A DNA stretch of 64,000 bases from JARRKU01 sp963675565 (GCA_963675565.2 CAXXYD010000001.1:1240001-1304000), one strand, 5' to 3'. Positions 1 through 8,580 are shown, counted from the stretch's first letter. The notes: generated by a model from the letters alone, not told the origin. Program-made: numbers and translations.

Positions 1-1716
1 CAGGTTGTTGTCATGGATCGGGAGGAGATCCGCCAGCGAAACCTGCTCAGCGTGGACGAAGTGCTCAACGCCATGGCCGGTGTGGATGTGAAACGCAGTT
101 CCGGCATCGGCTCGCGCATCTCCATCCGGGGCTCCGGAAAATCCGGCGGGGTCACGGTGCTGCTCAACGGCCGGCCGCTGAACAGCAGTCAGTACGGGGG
201 GGTGAACCTGTCCGCCATACCCATCGACATGGTGGCGTCCGTAACGGTCTTCAAGCCACCGGTGCCGGTGTGGCTGGGGGCCGGAGCCACCGAAGGGGCC
301 GTCAGCATCGTCACCCGGGATATTGCCGACAAGAGCCGGCGGGAGAAAAAACGCACCACCCGGATGCACGCCGCCGTGGGATCTTACGGCCTCGCCGGGG
401 CAACCGTCAGTTGCCAGGCCAACCGGCCTGGGGGAACCGCCCTGGTTTCCGCAGCCGGCGAACATCGTGACGGCAAACGGACCAACAGCGATCGGGACAG
501 CGGAAGCCTCTCCCTGCACTGGGACCACACCACACCGGAACACCGGCGGATGGAGGTCGACGGACGCTTCTACGCCTCGGAGCACGGTTCCACCGGACCG
601 GAGGACAACCCCACGCCGGATGCCCGCCAATCGTACCAAAAGGCCTCCCTGGACGGCCGTTTGAGCGGCCTGGCAGGTGCATCGGGAGATTACGCGGTCA
701 ACCTGTACGGAGACCGTCTCAGCCTCGAAGACAAAAGCCAGTCGGGATTTGTATCCAATCTGGACAGCGCCAAACTGGGGATCAAGGGAGAATACAACTG
801 GAGCGACGATGCGCAGCGCTGGGCCATCAGGTCCAACACCATCGTGGAGCACGACGACCTGGACCACACCTTGTCGGGCAGCCACCGGCGCACCACCGCC
901 GGGCTGGGAATACAGGCCGACCGCAAATGGCCGGCCCTCACCGCGACCCTGGGGCTGCGGGGGGATGCGGTAAGCGACTTTGACATCAATCCGGGATGCT
1001 CCGGCGGCGTGGGCTATACCGTGTCCGACCATTGGCTGGTTCGGGTCAACACCGGCTATACGGTCAACATCCCCACCTTCGGCCAGCTCTATCAGCCCAG
1101 CCACGGCAGCATCGATCAGGCGCGGGGCAATCCGGACCTCGACAAGGAGAAGGTCTGGTCCAACGATATCACCCTGGAATTTCGAAAGGGCAAGGCGCAT
1201 CTTCTCCAGTTTTCCGTGTTCCGCAGCGACACCTGGGACACCATCCTTTACCAGCGGGACGCCGACATGATCTTCCGGCCGGTCAACGGCGACCGGTCCT
1301 GGCGGCACGGCCTGGAGGCCACCTGGAAGACGGAGTTCAAGACCGGACTGATCGTGGACGCCAATGTCATCCTCCAGGATTCCCGAATCGATGAGACCGG
1401 CAAGCAGTTGGTCTATACGCCCGACTTGAAAATGAAACTGACCCTGCAGTATCGCCTCGAGAGCACCGGCACCCGGCTGGAAACCACGCTGCGGTACAGC
1501 AGCGAACAGTACAGCGAGTTGGACAATCGCGAGGAGGAACGCCTCGACGACTACGTTACCGTCGATGTCAAAGCGGTGCAGCCGTTCAAAATCAAAACCA
1601 TCGCCGCCGACTGGTTTCTCACCGTGGAGAATCTCTTCGACGCCGATTTTCAGGTCCATTTCGGCTACCCGGATGACGGCATCCGGGTGGTCACCGGGCT
1701 CAATCTGACCTTCTAA
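1..1716 (+). CDS. TonB-dependent outer-membrane receptor, C-terminal part (5' end outside window)
   Basis: The frame is open to the first base and reads QVVVMDREEI, a typical beginning of a TonB plug domain, so the true start and signal peptide lie upstream. The first ~100 residues form the plug (RISIRGSG, VTVLLNGRPL, GAVSIVTRD); the rest, to about residue 571, is a beta-barrel with alternating aromatic strands and a typical TonB-receptor end, a last strand finishing in GLNLTF. Such receptors import scarce chelates across the outer membrane using TonB energy. The cobalamin riboswitch and cobaltochelatases downstream make a corrinoid or tetrapyrrole a reasonable cargo, but that is inference; an iron chelate is possible. 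The next gene starts 21 bases after the stop, so they are likely co-transcribed. Confidence 0.9.
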   Translation, partial: QVVVMDREEIRQRNLLSVDEVLNAMAGVDVKRSSGIGSRISIRGSGKSGGVTVLLNGRPLNSSQYGGVNLSAIPIDMVASVTVFKPPVPVWLGAGATEGAVSIVTRDIADKSRREKKRTTRMHAAVGSYGLAGATVSCQANRPGGTALVSAAGEHRDGKRTNSDRDSGSLSLHWDHTTPEHRRMEVDGRFYASEHGSTGPEDNPTPDARQSYQKASLDGRLSGLAGASGDYAVNLYGDRLSLEDKSQSGFVSNLDSAKLGIKGEYNWSDDAQRWAIRSNTIVEHDDLDHTLSGSHRRTTAGLGIQADRKWPALTATLGLRGDAVSDFDINPGCSGGVGYTVSDHWLVRVNTGYTVNIPTFGQLYQPSHGSIDQARGNPDLDKEKVWSNDITLEFRKGKAHLLQFSVFRSDTWDTILYQRDADMIFRPVNGDRSWRHGLEATWKTEFKTGLIVDANVILQDSRIDETGKQLVYTPDLKMKLTLQYRLESTGTRLETTLRYSSEQYSELDNREEERLDDYVTVDVKAVQPFKIKTIAADWFLTVENLFDADFQVHFGYPDDGIRVVTGLNLTF

Positions 1717-1737
1717 AGCCGGAGCCGATGAAACATC

Positions 1738-2691
1738 ATGCAGAATGAGATCCATAGGCGGCGAACGAACAGCCCTCCGCGCCTTCACGGCTTGCGACGG
1801 TGTAGGCCGGAAAAGCGGCGAGGTGGGTGCGTGGTTCGGGCCGTGGCCGCCGGATACGTCCTGGGACTTCTCTTCGCGATCTGGGCAGATCCGGTAGGCG
1901 CAAACGTTGATTGCGCCGCGTATCTCTATATCGCCTACGGCGATCAGACGCGACTTAAGGACGGTTCCATCACCCAGCGCTATCATATCCGCGGTGACAA
2001 TGACTCCTGGTTGAACGGCGGCGCCTCCCAGAACGTGAAAGCCTATTATCGTCTCCGCAGCCAGTCCGGGCAGGGACAAAGCGGCTATCGCCAGGCACCG
2101 ATCACCTATTGCAGGGATGACGTCACCTTTGAAGTCAACAGCAGGGCCAATGCCCTTATCGATGTTTATGTGGCGGGAACCTGCGGAAGCCGGCGATGGA
2201 CGGCCCAGACCGGCCATCCCTTGTTCGGGAAGGCATCACCGGCCGCCGGGGAATCTCCGGCCGGGGCCGGGCTGCCGTCGGGATTCGGGCGCCTGAGCTT
2301 ACGGCCCGCACGCCATAACCAATACATGCAAACGGGAAAAACCTATCGCTTTGACTACCATGGGCGGGACGGCACCCTGGAAACGGCCGCCGTCTTTGAA
2401 GACCGGAAGCGTATTGCGGACCTGGTTATTATGCCGGGCAATGTCCTGGCCTACACGCCGCCCCACGATTCCCGCCTGGACCGGGGCGGACATTTCGCCA
2501 CCAAGGAAACGGTTGTACGCATTGATGAAACCGCTTGCGGCAGACAGTACGCCACCACTTACACCCTGGTGCTGCACCGTTCCATCGGCGCCCATTCCAG
2601 GCTGCTTCCCGGCATCCTCCTCTTCGGCGCCGCCGGGGTCGTCGTCGGGATCCTGGTGAACCGTTATAAAAGAAGGAGCTGGTACGCTTGA
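1738..2691 (+). CDS. Exported, C-terminally membrane-anchored protein of unknown function
   Basis: I do not recognise a family. A hydrophobic stretch (AAGYVLGLLFAIWADPVGA, about residues 36-54) looks like a signal peptide, and LLPGILLFGAAGVVVGILV near the C-terminus is a transmembrane anchor followed by a basic tail, so most of the protein should be periplasmic. The first 31 residues are Arg-rich and may not be translated: a GTG at 1831 preceded by GAGGTG would start directly at the signal peptide. The end overlaps the next gene (TGATG at 2689-2693), which indicates translational coupling. Its place between a TonB receptor and a membrane polyferredoxin suggests a periplasmic partner of uptake or reduction of the imported ligand; this is inference. 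Confidence 0.7.
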   Translation: MQNEIHRRRTNSPPRLHGLRRCRPEKRRGGCVVRAVAAGYVLGLLFAIWADPVGANVDCAAYLYIAYGDQTRLKDGSITQRYHIRGDNDSWLNGGASQNVKAYYRLRSQSGQGQSGYRQAPITYCRDDVTFEVNSRANALIDVYVAGTCGSRRWTAQTGHPLFGKASPAAGESPAGAGLPSGFGRLSLRPARHNQYMQTGKTYRFDYHGRDGTLETAAVFEDRKRIADLVIMPGNVLAYTPPHDSRLDRGGHFATKETVVRIDETACGRQYATTYTLVLHRSIGAHSRLLPGILLFGAAGVVVGILVNRYKRRSWYA

Positions 2692-3638
2692 TGGTCGCCA
2701 AACTCCGCCTGATCACCCAGCATGTGATGTTTGTGCTGCTGACTTACGGGGGCCGATTCGGGGTGGACCTGGGATATGCCCTGCCCTGTTTCTCCTGCCC
2801 GTTTGTTTCCGGTTGCGGCGGCAGCTGCTACCTGCTGGCCCTGCAGTGGAACTGGATCGGCGTGCAGATGTCATGGGCCAACATGATGACCGTTATGGGC
2901 GTCAAGGCCCTCGCCTATCTGGGCCTTTTCTTCCTGCTGGCCGCCGTTTTGAATAAATTCTGGTGCGGGTGGGTGTGTCCTTTCGGCCTGGTGCAGGATT
3001 GGCTGACCGCACTGCGCAAACGGCTGAGAATCCGCGAAGCGCAATTCGCCTGGTCCACCCGTGACCGCCTCAAACCGGTGAAGTACATCCTGCTGGCCTA
3101 TCTGCTGGTTGTTCCCCTGTTCATCGCGCACACCGGTCTGCACACGGATTTCAGTCTGCCGTTCTGCAAGATCTGCCCGGCCAAACCCTTGATGCCGCTG
3201 TTTGCGGGCAACACGCACCATCTGGCCCTGGATTTCACCAACGCCATCACCCTGGTGTTCACCATCCTGTCGGTGACCATCGCCGGCGGCATGCTGGTGG
3301 GCATGTTTTTTAAGGAACGGTTCTTCTGCTATTTCTGCCCGATGCTGGTCTTGATCCACATCATCCGCAGGATCAGTCCCATACGCTTTGAGAAAAATGT
3401 CGACGGCTGTCTGGGCTGCGGCAATTGCCATCGCATGTGCCCCATGGATATCCGCGATGTTCATGAACAGAAAGCGGACAAAGACGTGCTCAGCGAAGAT
3501 TGCATGCTCTGTATGACCTGTACGGAATCATGTCCCCAGGACAATGTGTTGAGTATTTATTTTTTCAAATGGCGGCTGTTCACCTCGTCACGCGCATACG
3601 TGGCGCGCCGTTTTTTAATAGGGAAAAGCAAACCGTGA
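2691..3638 (+). CDS. NapH/CcoG-like membrane polyferredoxin (4Fe-4S binding)
   Basis: A 315-residue membrane iron-sulfur protein. Hydrophobic helices alternate with Cys motifs: CFSCP (33-37), WCGWVCPFG (91-99), CKICPAKP (159-166) and FCYFCP (212-217), followed by two classic ferredoxin motifs CxxCxxCxxxCP at C240/C243/C246/C250 and C271/C274/C277/C281. This matches the NapH/CcoG family, which moves electrons between the membrane quinone pool or periplasm and cytoplasmic iron-sulfur partners. An ATG at 2691 follows AAGGAG (2673-2678); a TTG at 2688 is the alternative. The end overlaps the next start by four bases (GTGA). Position next to a double-cubane reductase and its activator makes it a candidate electron supply for them. 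Confidence 0.88.
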   Translation: MVAKLRLITQHVMFVLLTYGGRFGVDLGYALPCFSCPFVSGCGGSCYLLALQWNWIGVQMSWANMMTVMGVKALAYLGLFFLLAAVLNKFWCGWVCPFGLVQDWLTALRKRLRIREAQFAWSTRDRLKPVKYILLAYLLVVPLFIAHTGLHTDFSLPFCKICPAKPLMPLFAGNTHHLALDFTNAITLVFTILSVTIAGGMLVGMFFKERFFCYFCPMLVLIHIIRRISPIRFEKNVDGCLGCGNCHRMCPMDIRDVHEQKADKDVLSEDCMLCMTCTESCPQDNVLSIYFFKWRLFTSSRAYVARRFLIGKSKP

Positions 3639-4879
3639 AAGACGCAACCTTGGATCGTTCGCATCAGCGCCACCAGAGGCAGCTGAAAAAAATTCATCGG
3701 GAAACCCTTGAGGAATACGGATCTGCTCTGTCGGAGTTGCGACAGCGCGGTGATTTTGATCCGGTTTGGGACTATTTTCTGAATTTGCTGATGCGATCCG
3801 CAAACCCGGGCATGCTCCGGGAGGCCGTCGGCCGGCCCTTGGTGGAACATTTGTGCAACCTGGCACCCTTTGAAGTGTTTCATGCCATGGGCGTTCATCC
3901 CGTCCGGTTGGGCAGCGGCTGCCATGCCGCGGGACGTTTGTCGGCTTCTTACGTTCCCGTTCTCATGTGCCCCATGTTGAAAGCCACCACAGGGATGATG
4001 CAGTTCAATGCCTGTCAGCCAAAAGCCGGCGCAACGCCCCGGGTGGTGCCCACCACCTGCGACTGGGTGGTCAAATTCCCGGAGATAACCGATGGCCGGT
4101 CACAGAACAGCTGCTATCTTGAGCTGCCTCATCTGCACCAAAGCGAAAAAGCTCAAGATCGTTGGCAGGAGGAACTATTCGGACTGGTCCGTTTTCTGGA
4201 AAATCACACAGGACGCAAATTGAGACGCAAAACGCTGCTCAGGTCGGTTCAGGTCTTTATGCGCGCATGGCAGGCGCTCGGCAATCTGATCGAATTCCGA
4301 AGAGAGGGTCGGCTTGGCGGCGTCTGGTTTATGGCCGTGGTCAACAGCTTCATGCTCGACTCGGTCGAGGCGTGGACCGACCACGTCCTCGAAGCGGTGG
4401 AAGCCATCGCCCGACATCCTCCCACCACGGCCGGCAACGGCGTTTTCCTGGCCGGATCGCCCATTATCTTCCCGAATTTCAAACTGCCGCATCTCATCGA
4501 GACGGCGGGCATGAAGATCTGTGCCGACGATTTGTGCACCGCCGAGCGTATCTGGCCCGGAGCCGTCTGTTTCGAAGACGTTTCATATCACGGTCTGATG
4601 CGCGCCCTCGCCGAACGCTATCATAAAGGAAGTATCTGCCCTACCTTTGCGGACAACGAACGGCGCATCAACAGTATCCTCAATATCATCCGGCGGCATT
4701 CCATCCGGGGCGTGGTCTACCATATCCTCAAAGGCTGTCACCCTTTCGATATCGAAGGCTTCGACCTGGAAGAGCGGATAAAATCCGAGGGATATAAATT
4801 CCTGAAAATTGAGACCGACTATGTTCAGGAGGACAGCCAGAACATACTGACACGCCTGGAGGCCTTCGCACAAATATAA
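3635..4879 (+). CDS. 2-hydroxyacyl-CoA dehydratase (HgdB) family protein, double-cubane cluster reductase-like
   Basis: The real start is the GTG at 3635, which overlaps the preceding stop; the open frame extends upstream only inside the previous gene. The 414-residue protein has the HgdB/BcrC fold signatures ADDLCTAERIW (C301) and HILKGCHPFDIEG (C368), plus C96, C112, C127, C142, C160 and C335 as possible iron-sulfur ligands. A single-subunit HgdB-like protein paired with one activator ATPase is the arrangement of double-cubane cluster proteins (DCCP) and E. coli YjiM/YjiL, rather than of the two-subunit acyl-CoA dehydratases. DCCPs carry out ATP-driven low-potential reductions; physiological substrates are poorly known. 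Given its neighbours, a tetrapyrrole or corrinoid substrate is possible but unproven. Confidence 0.85.
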   Translation: MKDATLDRSHQRHQRQLKKIHRETLEEYGSALSELRQRGDFDPVWDYFLNLLMRSANPGMLREAVGRPLVEHLCNLAPFEVFHAMGVHPVRLGSGCHAAGRLSASYVPVLMCPMLKATTGMMQFNACQPKAGATPRVVPTTCDWVVKFPEITDGRSQNSCYLELPHLHQSEKAQDRWQEELFGLVRFLENHTGRKLRRKTLLRSVQVFMRAWQALGNLIEFRREGRLGGVWFMAVVNSFMLDSVEAWTDHVLEAVEAIARHPPTTAGNGVFLAGSPIIFPNFKLPHLIETAGMKICADDLCTAERIWPGAVCFEDVSYHGLMRALAERYHKGSICPTFADNERRINSILNIIRRHSIRGVVYHILKGCHPFDIEGFDLEERIKSEGYKFLKIETDYVQEDSQNILTRLEAFAQI

Positions 4880-4897
4880 GCCGACAGCAAAAACACG

Positions 4898-5695
4898 GTG
4901 AAGATTATGGGAATTGAAGCAGAAGAAATAAATATCGGCATCGACATCGGAAGCACCGCCATAAAGGTGGTGTTCGTGGCGCATGACAAAATCGTATGGA
5001 AAAAAGCCTTGCCCACAGCGCCGGGGCAGTCGGAAATTGCAGAGCGGCTGATCGACGAAGGGTGTGCGGCCTCCCGATGTACACCGGCAAATGTCTCGGC
5101 GGTGGCAGTCACCGGCTATGGCAAAAGATTGGTCAGCGGTGCCCACAAAGTTATTGACGAAGTCAGCGCGAATGCCTTGGGGGCATTTCTGCTCAGTGAA
5201 AGCAAAGCACGCACGGTGATCAATATCGGCGGCCAAGATATCAAGGTCATCAGGCTTTCGGACACCGGCAAACTGATCGATTTTAGAATGAACGATAAAT
5301 GCGCCGCCGGAACCGGCCGTTTTTTTGAAGTAGCGGCCCGTATCCTGAATACGCCGGTGGGCGCTTTTGATGAATTGGGCTGGGAAGTGGCGGACCCTGT
5401 AAATATCAACAGCACCTGTGCGGTTTTCGCCGAAAGTGAAATAGTCAGCCTAATGGCCAAAGGCATTGCCAAGGAACGCATCATACAGGGGTTGCATGAA
5501 GCCGTTGCCAGGCGTATCGCCAATCTGGCCGGGAGCCGGGACATGGTGGGCGACGTTTACCTGGACGGCGGATCGGCCAATAACCGCGGCCTGGTCGCCG
5601 CCATCGAGGATGAATTGTTTCATGACGTCCACGTATTGCCATACCCGCAGTTTACCGTAGCGTACGGGGCTGCCCGGTCTCTGGAGACGCTGTAG
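4898..5695 (+). CDS. HgdC/YjiL-type ATPase activator of the adjacent double-cubane reductase
   Basis: A 265-residue ASKHA-fold ATPase. Visible motifs are GIDIGSTAIK (phosphate 1), NIGGQD (phosphate 2), NDKCAAGTGRF with C135, and STCAVFAESE with C174; the two Cys of a homodimer hold one [4Fe-4S] cluster in this family. The protein (HgdC, BcrA/D, DCCP reductase) uses ATP hydrolysis to push one low-potential electron into its partner. It lies 18 bases behind the partner gene. The frame opens with GTG at 4898; an ATG at 4907 is equally possible since no strong Shine-Dalgarno is visible. The domain is complete and of the usual length. Confidence 0.9.
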   Translation: MKIMGIEAEEINIGIDIGSTAIKVVFVAHDKIVWKKALPTAPGQSEIAERLIDEGCAASRCTPANVSAVAVTGYGKRLVSGAHKVIDEVSANALGAFLLSESKARTVINIGGQDIKVIRLSDTGKLIDFRMNDKCAAGTGRFFEVAARILNTPVGAFDELGWEVADPVNINSTCAVFAESEIVSLMAKGIAKERIIQGLHEAVARRIANLAGSRDMVGDVYLDGGSANNRGLVAAIEDELFHDVHVLPYPQFTVAYGAARSLETL

Positions 5696-5729
5696 CCGAT
5701 GAAAAACATAGGTCAGCCCGGTGGCCGGC

Positions 5730-5774
5730 AAAGATGATTCGACGGCGGGTGAGTTTATGGAGGATCATCTTTTT
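5730..5774 (+). terminator. Possible intrinsic terminator of the receptor/DCCP operon
   Basis: AAAGATGAT (5730-5738) can pair with ATCATCTTT (5764-5772), followed by a run of T to 5774. The loop is long (about 25 bases), so the structure is weaker than a standard terminator. It lies 35 bases after the activator stop and before the riboswitch. Confidence 0.4.
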
Positions 5775-5839
5775 ATGGTCGCACCCAAATGCAATGCTAC
5801 AGCAGAAAAAGACATTATGTTCGAACGACAAAAAATAAC

Positions 5840-5865
5840 TTGACAACTTATCAGAATAGTATAAG
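5840..5865 (+). promoter_or_regulatory. Possible sigma-70 promoter for the riboswitch transcript
   Basis: A perfect TTGACA at 5840-5845 sits just upstream of the riboswitch. The best -10 match is TATAAG at 5860-5865, but the spacer is only 14 bases, shorter than normal, so the assignment of the -10 element is uncertain. Confidence 0.35.
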
Positions 5866-5871
5866 TAGAAA

Positions 5872-6048
5872 GTAAAAGGTGCCCTCAGGGCTCAATAGGG
5901 AATCCCGTTGGAATCGGGAGCGGTCCCGCCGCTGTGACCGGGGACGAAATCCGCAGATGCCACTGTTTCGGAACAAATCGGAACGGGAAGGCGCGGAAGG
6001 TAGAGTGATCCGGAAGCCAGAAGACCTGCCTTTACGCATTCACCTCTG
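5872..6048 (+). promoter_or_regulatory. Cobalamin (AdoCbl-type) riboswitch
   Basis: All conserved landmarks of the B12 element are visible in order: AGGTGCC (5877-5883), AATAGGGAA, GGAATCGGGAGCGGTCCCGC, CCGCTGTGACCGGGGACGA, a GCCACTG segment, GAAGGCG, and the B12 box GAAGCCAGAAGACCTGCC at 6013-6030. It is in the + orientation about 275 bases upstream of the cbiK start. A strong terminator follows at 6101-6140, the usual arrangement for transcriptional shut-off when cobalamin is abundant. It controls at least the periplasmic cbiK and probably the second cbiK. Confidence 0.97.
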
Positions 6049-6100
6049 ATTCGACGTGGTATCGGATGGAGATGATGACAGGGCCAAGTAAGCTGGGTGC

Positions 6101-6140
6101 AGCCCTTCATGCGCGTTAACGCATGAAGGGCTTTTTTTTT
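6101..6140 (+). terminator. Riboswitch-controlled intrinsic terminator
   Basis: A perfect 13-bp stem (AGCCCTTCATGCG at 6101-6113 with its complement at 6120-6132) encloses a six-base loop and is followed by nine T residues to 6140. It lies about 70 bases after the B12 box, as expected for the expression platform of a terminating cobalamin riboswitch. An antiterminator was not resolved by eye. Confidence 0.92.
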
Positions 6141-6324
6141 GATACCGGTTGATGCCGCACCCCATAACGATGGCGCGAAGATGAAGTCCTTGGCAGGAGA
6201 TTCGTCTTCGCGCCATCCGCCCTGTTTGGCGAACGACACGCCTCCGGGTAGATGGCGACGGGTACTTGAGCCCTTCCGGATGCCCATGGCTTTAAAGTTG
6301 ATGTTAAAACTATGGAGGAGAAAA

Positions 6325-7209
6325 GTGAATATAAAAAAATCCTACGGCATTTTGCTGGCTTTTATTCTATCGGTAACCATTGGAGCCGTTCATGCTTACG
6401 CCGCCCACGGCCATGCAATGCCGAAAAAGGTCGGTATTCTCTTGGTGGCCTTCGGCTCCAGCGAAGCCTCCGCTCAGGTGTCTTTCGAGAACATCGATAA
6501 AAAAGTCAAGGCCGCTTTTCCCGAGGTTGCGGTGCGTTGGGCCTTCACCTCGCACATTATTCGTGCGAAGCTGGCCAAACAGGGCAAACAATTGGACTCG
6601 CCGGAAGTGGCCCTGGCCAAGATGCAGGACGAAAATTTCACCCATGTGGCCGTGCAATCGCTGCACACCATCTGTGGTGAAGAATACCACGACCTGCGCC
6701 GTACCGTTGAGGCATTCAAAATCATGGGCCGCTTCCGGAGGATCATTCTGGGCTATCCCCTCATGGCCACTCAACGGGATATGGAGCGTGCCACTGCGGC
6801 TATCATAAAGACCATCGCCAAGGAACGGAAGAAAAGTGAAGCCGTGGTGTTGATGGGACACGGCACCCACCATCCTTCCAACGCCTTTTATGCGGCCCTG
6901 ATGTTCCAACTGCAACTCAAAGACCCCAATATCTTCGTGGGCACTGTTGAAGGCTATCCCGATATCGATTTAATCAAGGATCTGATGCTCCGAAAAAAAA
7001 TTAAAAAGGCCTATCTGATACCGTTTATGTCTGTGGCCGGTGATCATGCCAAAAACGACATGGCCGGCGATGAGGAGGATTCCTGGAAGTCTGTTTTTAC
7101 CAAAGCCGGTATTGCGTGCGTTCCGGTTCTCAAGGGCACTGCGGAATATGACGATTTCGTCGATATCTGGGTGGATCATATTCGCGGGCCGCTGGGCCAT
7201 TTCGAATAA
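6325..7209 (+). CDS. cbiK: Periplasmic sirohydrochlorin cobaltochelatase CbiK (CbiK-P type)
   Basis: The start is the GTG at 6325, preceded by GGAGGAG (6314-6320); the open frame reaching back to 6139 runs through the riboswitch leader. The 294-residue product begins with a clear signal peptide (NIKKS, then YGILLAFILSVTIGAV, cleavage near VHA or AYA). The mature part is a class II chelatase: FTSHIIR, MGHGTHHP with H179, and SVAGDHAKNDMAGDEEDSW with H241. The 62-residue spacing of these two His fits the metal-binding pair of CbiK. CbiK inserts Co2+ (or Fe2+) into sirohydrochlorin; the exported form in Desulfovibrio is a tetramer that binds haem. His114 and His122 here are absent from the cytoplasmic paralogue and are candidate haem ligands. 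Confidence 0.92.
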   Translation: MNIKKSYGILLAFILSVTIGAVHAYAAHGHAMPKKVGILLVAFGSSEASAQVSFENIDKKVKAAFPEVAVRWAFTSHIIRAKLAKQGKQLDSPEVALAKMQDENFTHVAVQSLHTICGEEYHDLRRTVEAFKIMGRFRRIILGYPLMATQRDMERATAAIIKTIAKERKKSEAVVLMGHGTHHPSNAFYAALMFQLQLKDPNIFVGTVEGYPDIDLIKDLMLRKKIKKAYLIPFMSVAGDHAKNDMAGDEEDSWKSVFTKAGIACVPVLKGTAEYDDFVDIWVDHIRGPLGHFE

Positions 7210-7361
7210 ACCGGCGCCGAAAATTCGAGCGCTGGATCCCTTCAGCAGGTTTTATGCTTACCCAAAAACCGCAATCCTGCACCGGGATGCAATCTGTATC
7301 GGATGCTGCACCAGAGGGGCAACAGCTTCCTGCAAGACGAACGGGCAAGGGGTTCAGCCTC

Positions 7362-8174
7362 ATGACACCACCAATCATCATCGCCGCCTTTGGCACCACC
7401 AGCAAAGCACGTGCGGTATATGACCGGGTCGACGCCCGTCTCAAGCGGCATTTCGCGAATCATGAAATCCATTGGGCATTTACTTCGCGTATCGTTCGCC
7501 GGCATTTAAAAAGCCACAAAATCGATACCCGTTCGCCGGGCGAAATGTTGGCGGCGATAGCCGGAGAAGGCCACCCATGGGCGATCGTTCAATCGTTCAA
7601 TATGATTTGCGGCCATGAATTCTACCGTCTGGTGAGCGAGGTCCAACACCCTACCTGCCGTGTCAGCGTGGGGCATTCCCTGCTATGCAGTGCCCATGAC
7701 CACCATACCACGGCGCTTGCGCTGGCGCCGGTTTTTGCACAGGATGAATCGGAAGCCGTGGTGCTGGTGGGGCATGGCACCGACCATTGCGCCTGGACAA
7801 CCTATCCTGCTTTCTACCAACGCCTCAGGGAAATGTATGGCCAAAGGGCCTTTGGCGGTATGATCGAAGGGGGCTGGCCCGGCCGGGATGCCACAATCCG
7901 CGCAATTGTGGGCTCCGGTTTTCGTCGGGTGCGCCTGATGCCCTTGATGTTGGTGGCCGGCGTTCATTTTGCAGAGGACCTGGCCGGTCCCGAAGACTCC
8001 TGGAAAAAAGCCTTGGAGACCCATGGAATCGAAGTCGCCCTGGAAAGCGAGGCGCTGGGTGCGCGCCTGTCGATTATCGACATTTTTGCGGAACATATCC
8101 GTAGCGCTTTATCGGTGATTCCTGCGACACAAGCCCGCAATGCTTCAAAACCCAACTGTGGGAGTGGTCTCTGA
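7362..8174 (+). CDS. cbiK: Cytoplasmic sirohydrochlorin cobaltochelatase CbiK (CbiK-C type)
   Basis: The start is taken at the ATG at 7362, behind AAGGGG; the longer frame from 7254 adds residues unlike CbiK. The 270-residue protein starts directly with the chelatase fold (PPIIIAAFGTTSKAR) and has no signal peptide. Conserved elements are FTSRIVRRH, VGHGTDHCAW and LMLVAGVHFAEDLAGPEDSW, with the two metal-binding His retained. It should insert Co2+ into sirohydrochlorin in the early-insertion cobalamin pathway. It lies 152 bases behind the secreted paralogue in the same direction and is probably under the same riboswitch. The His at the QSLHTICGEEYHDL positions of the secreted form are replaced (QSFNMICGHEFYRL). 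Confidence 0.92.
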   Translation: MTPPIIIAAFGTTSKARAVYDRVDARLKRHFANHEIHWAFTSRIVRRHLKSHKIDTRSPGEMLAAIAGEGHPWAIVQSFNMICGHEFYRLVSEVQHPTCRVSVGHSLLCSAHDHHTTALALAPVFAQDESEAVVLVGHGTDHCAWTTYPAFYQRLREMYGQRAFGGMIEGGWPGRDATIRAIVGSGFRRVRLMPLMLVAGVHFAEDLAGPEDSWKKALETHGIEVALESEALGARLSIIDIFAEHIRSALSVIPATQARNASKPNCGSGL

Positions 8175-8422
8175 CGAGCATACCATAACTTTCGCTAATC
8201 CATCCCGACATACACTATCAGCAGTCCGATTAAAATTACGCAATACTGCTGCTTTCGTTTCCTTTTCGTGCATAGCCATACCTAACTTTCTCGATGATGA
8301 ATATTTCAGCATCTTTCCACCAGCTACCGGCATTTCCGTTAAGCTCTGGACACTACCCGTTATAACCATGCCGGGTTTGGCTTCAACCCATTGGCCACAA
8401 AACATAGTGGCGCATCAAAGAA

Positions 8423-8458
8423 AGCGCGGCGCTTCATATTGCATTGAAACGCCGCGCT
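8423..8458. terminator. GC-rich hairpin between convergent cbiK and katG
   Basis: AGCGCGGCGcTTCA (8423-8436) pairs with TGAAaCGCCGCGCT (8445-8458), with one mismatched position and an eight-base loop. It lies in the 406-base gap between two convergent genes, so a bidirectional terminator is likely. Neither side has a good T run, so termination may depend on the hairpin alone or on Rho. The rest of the gap (8175-8422, 8459-8580) shows nothing I recognise. Confidence 0.45.
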
Positions 8459-8580
8459 CAAATGTCAATAATTACCTTCGTGAGCGTTCAAAACATCCGT
8501 CAATTCGTGACGGCTGTCACTTCCTGATCATCCGCTTTGCAGGCCGGAATACACTTCAGGCGCCCTCGAAGACGTTAATG

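Noticed and set aside
3500..3634. Upstream extension of the double-cubane reductase frame
   Set aside because: It lies inside the ferredoxin motifs of the preceding gene; the GTG at 3635 gives a standard GTGA overlap and family length.
6139..6324. Upstream extension of the secreted CbiK frame
   Set aside because: It runs out of the riboswitch terminator; GGAGGAG and the signal peptide fix the start at 6325.
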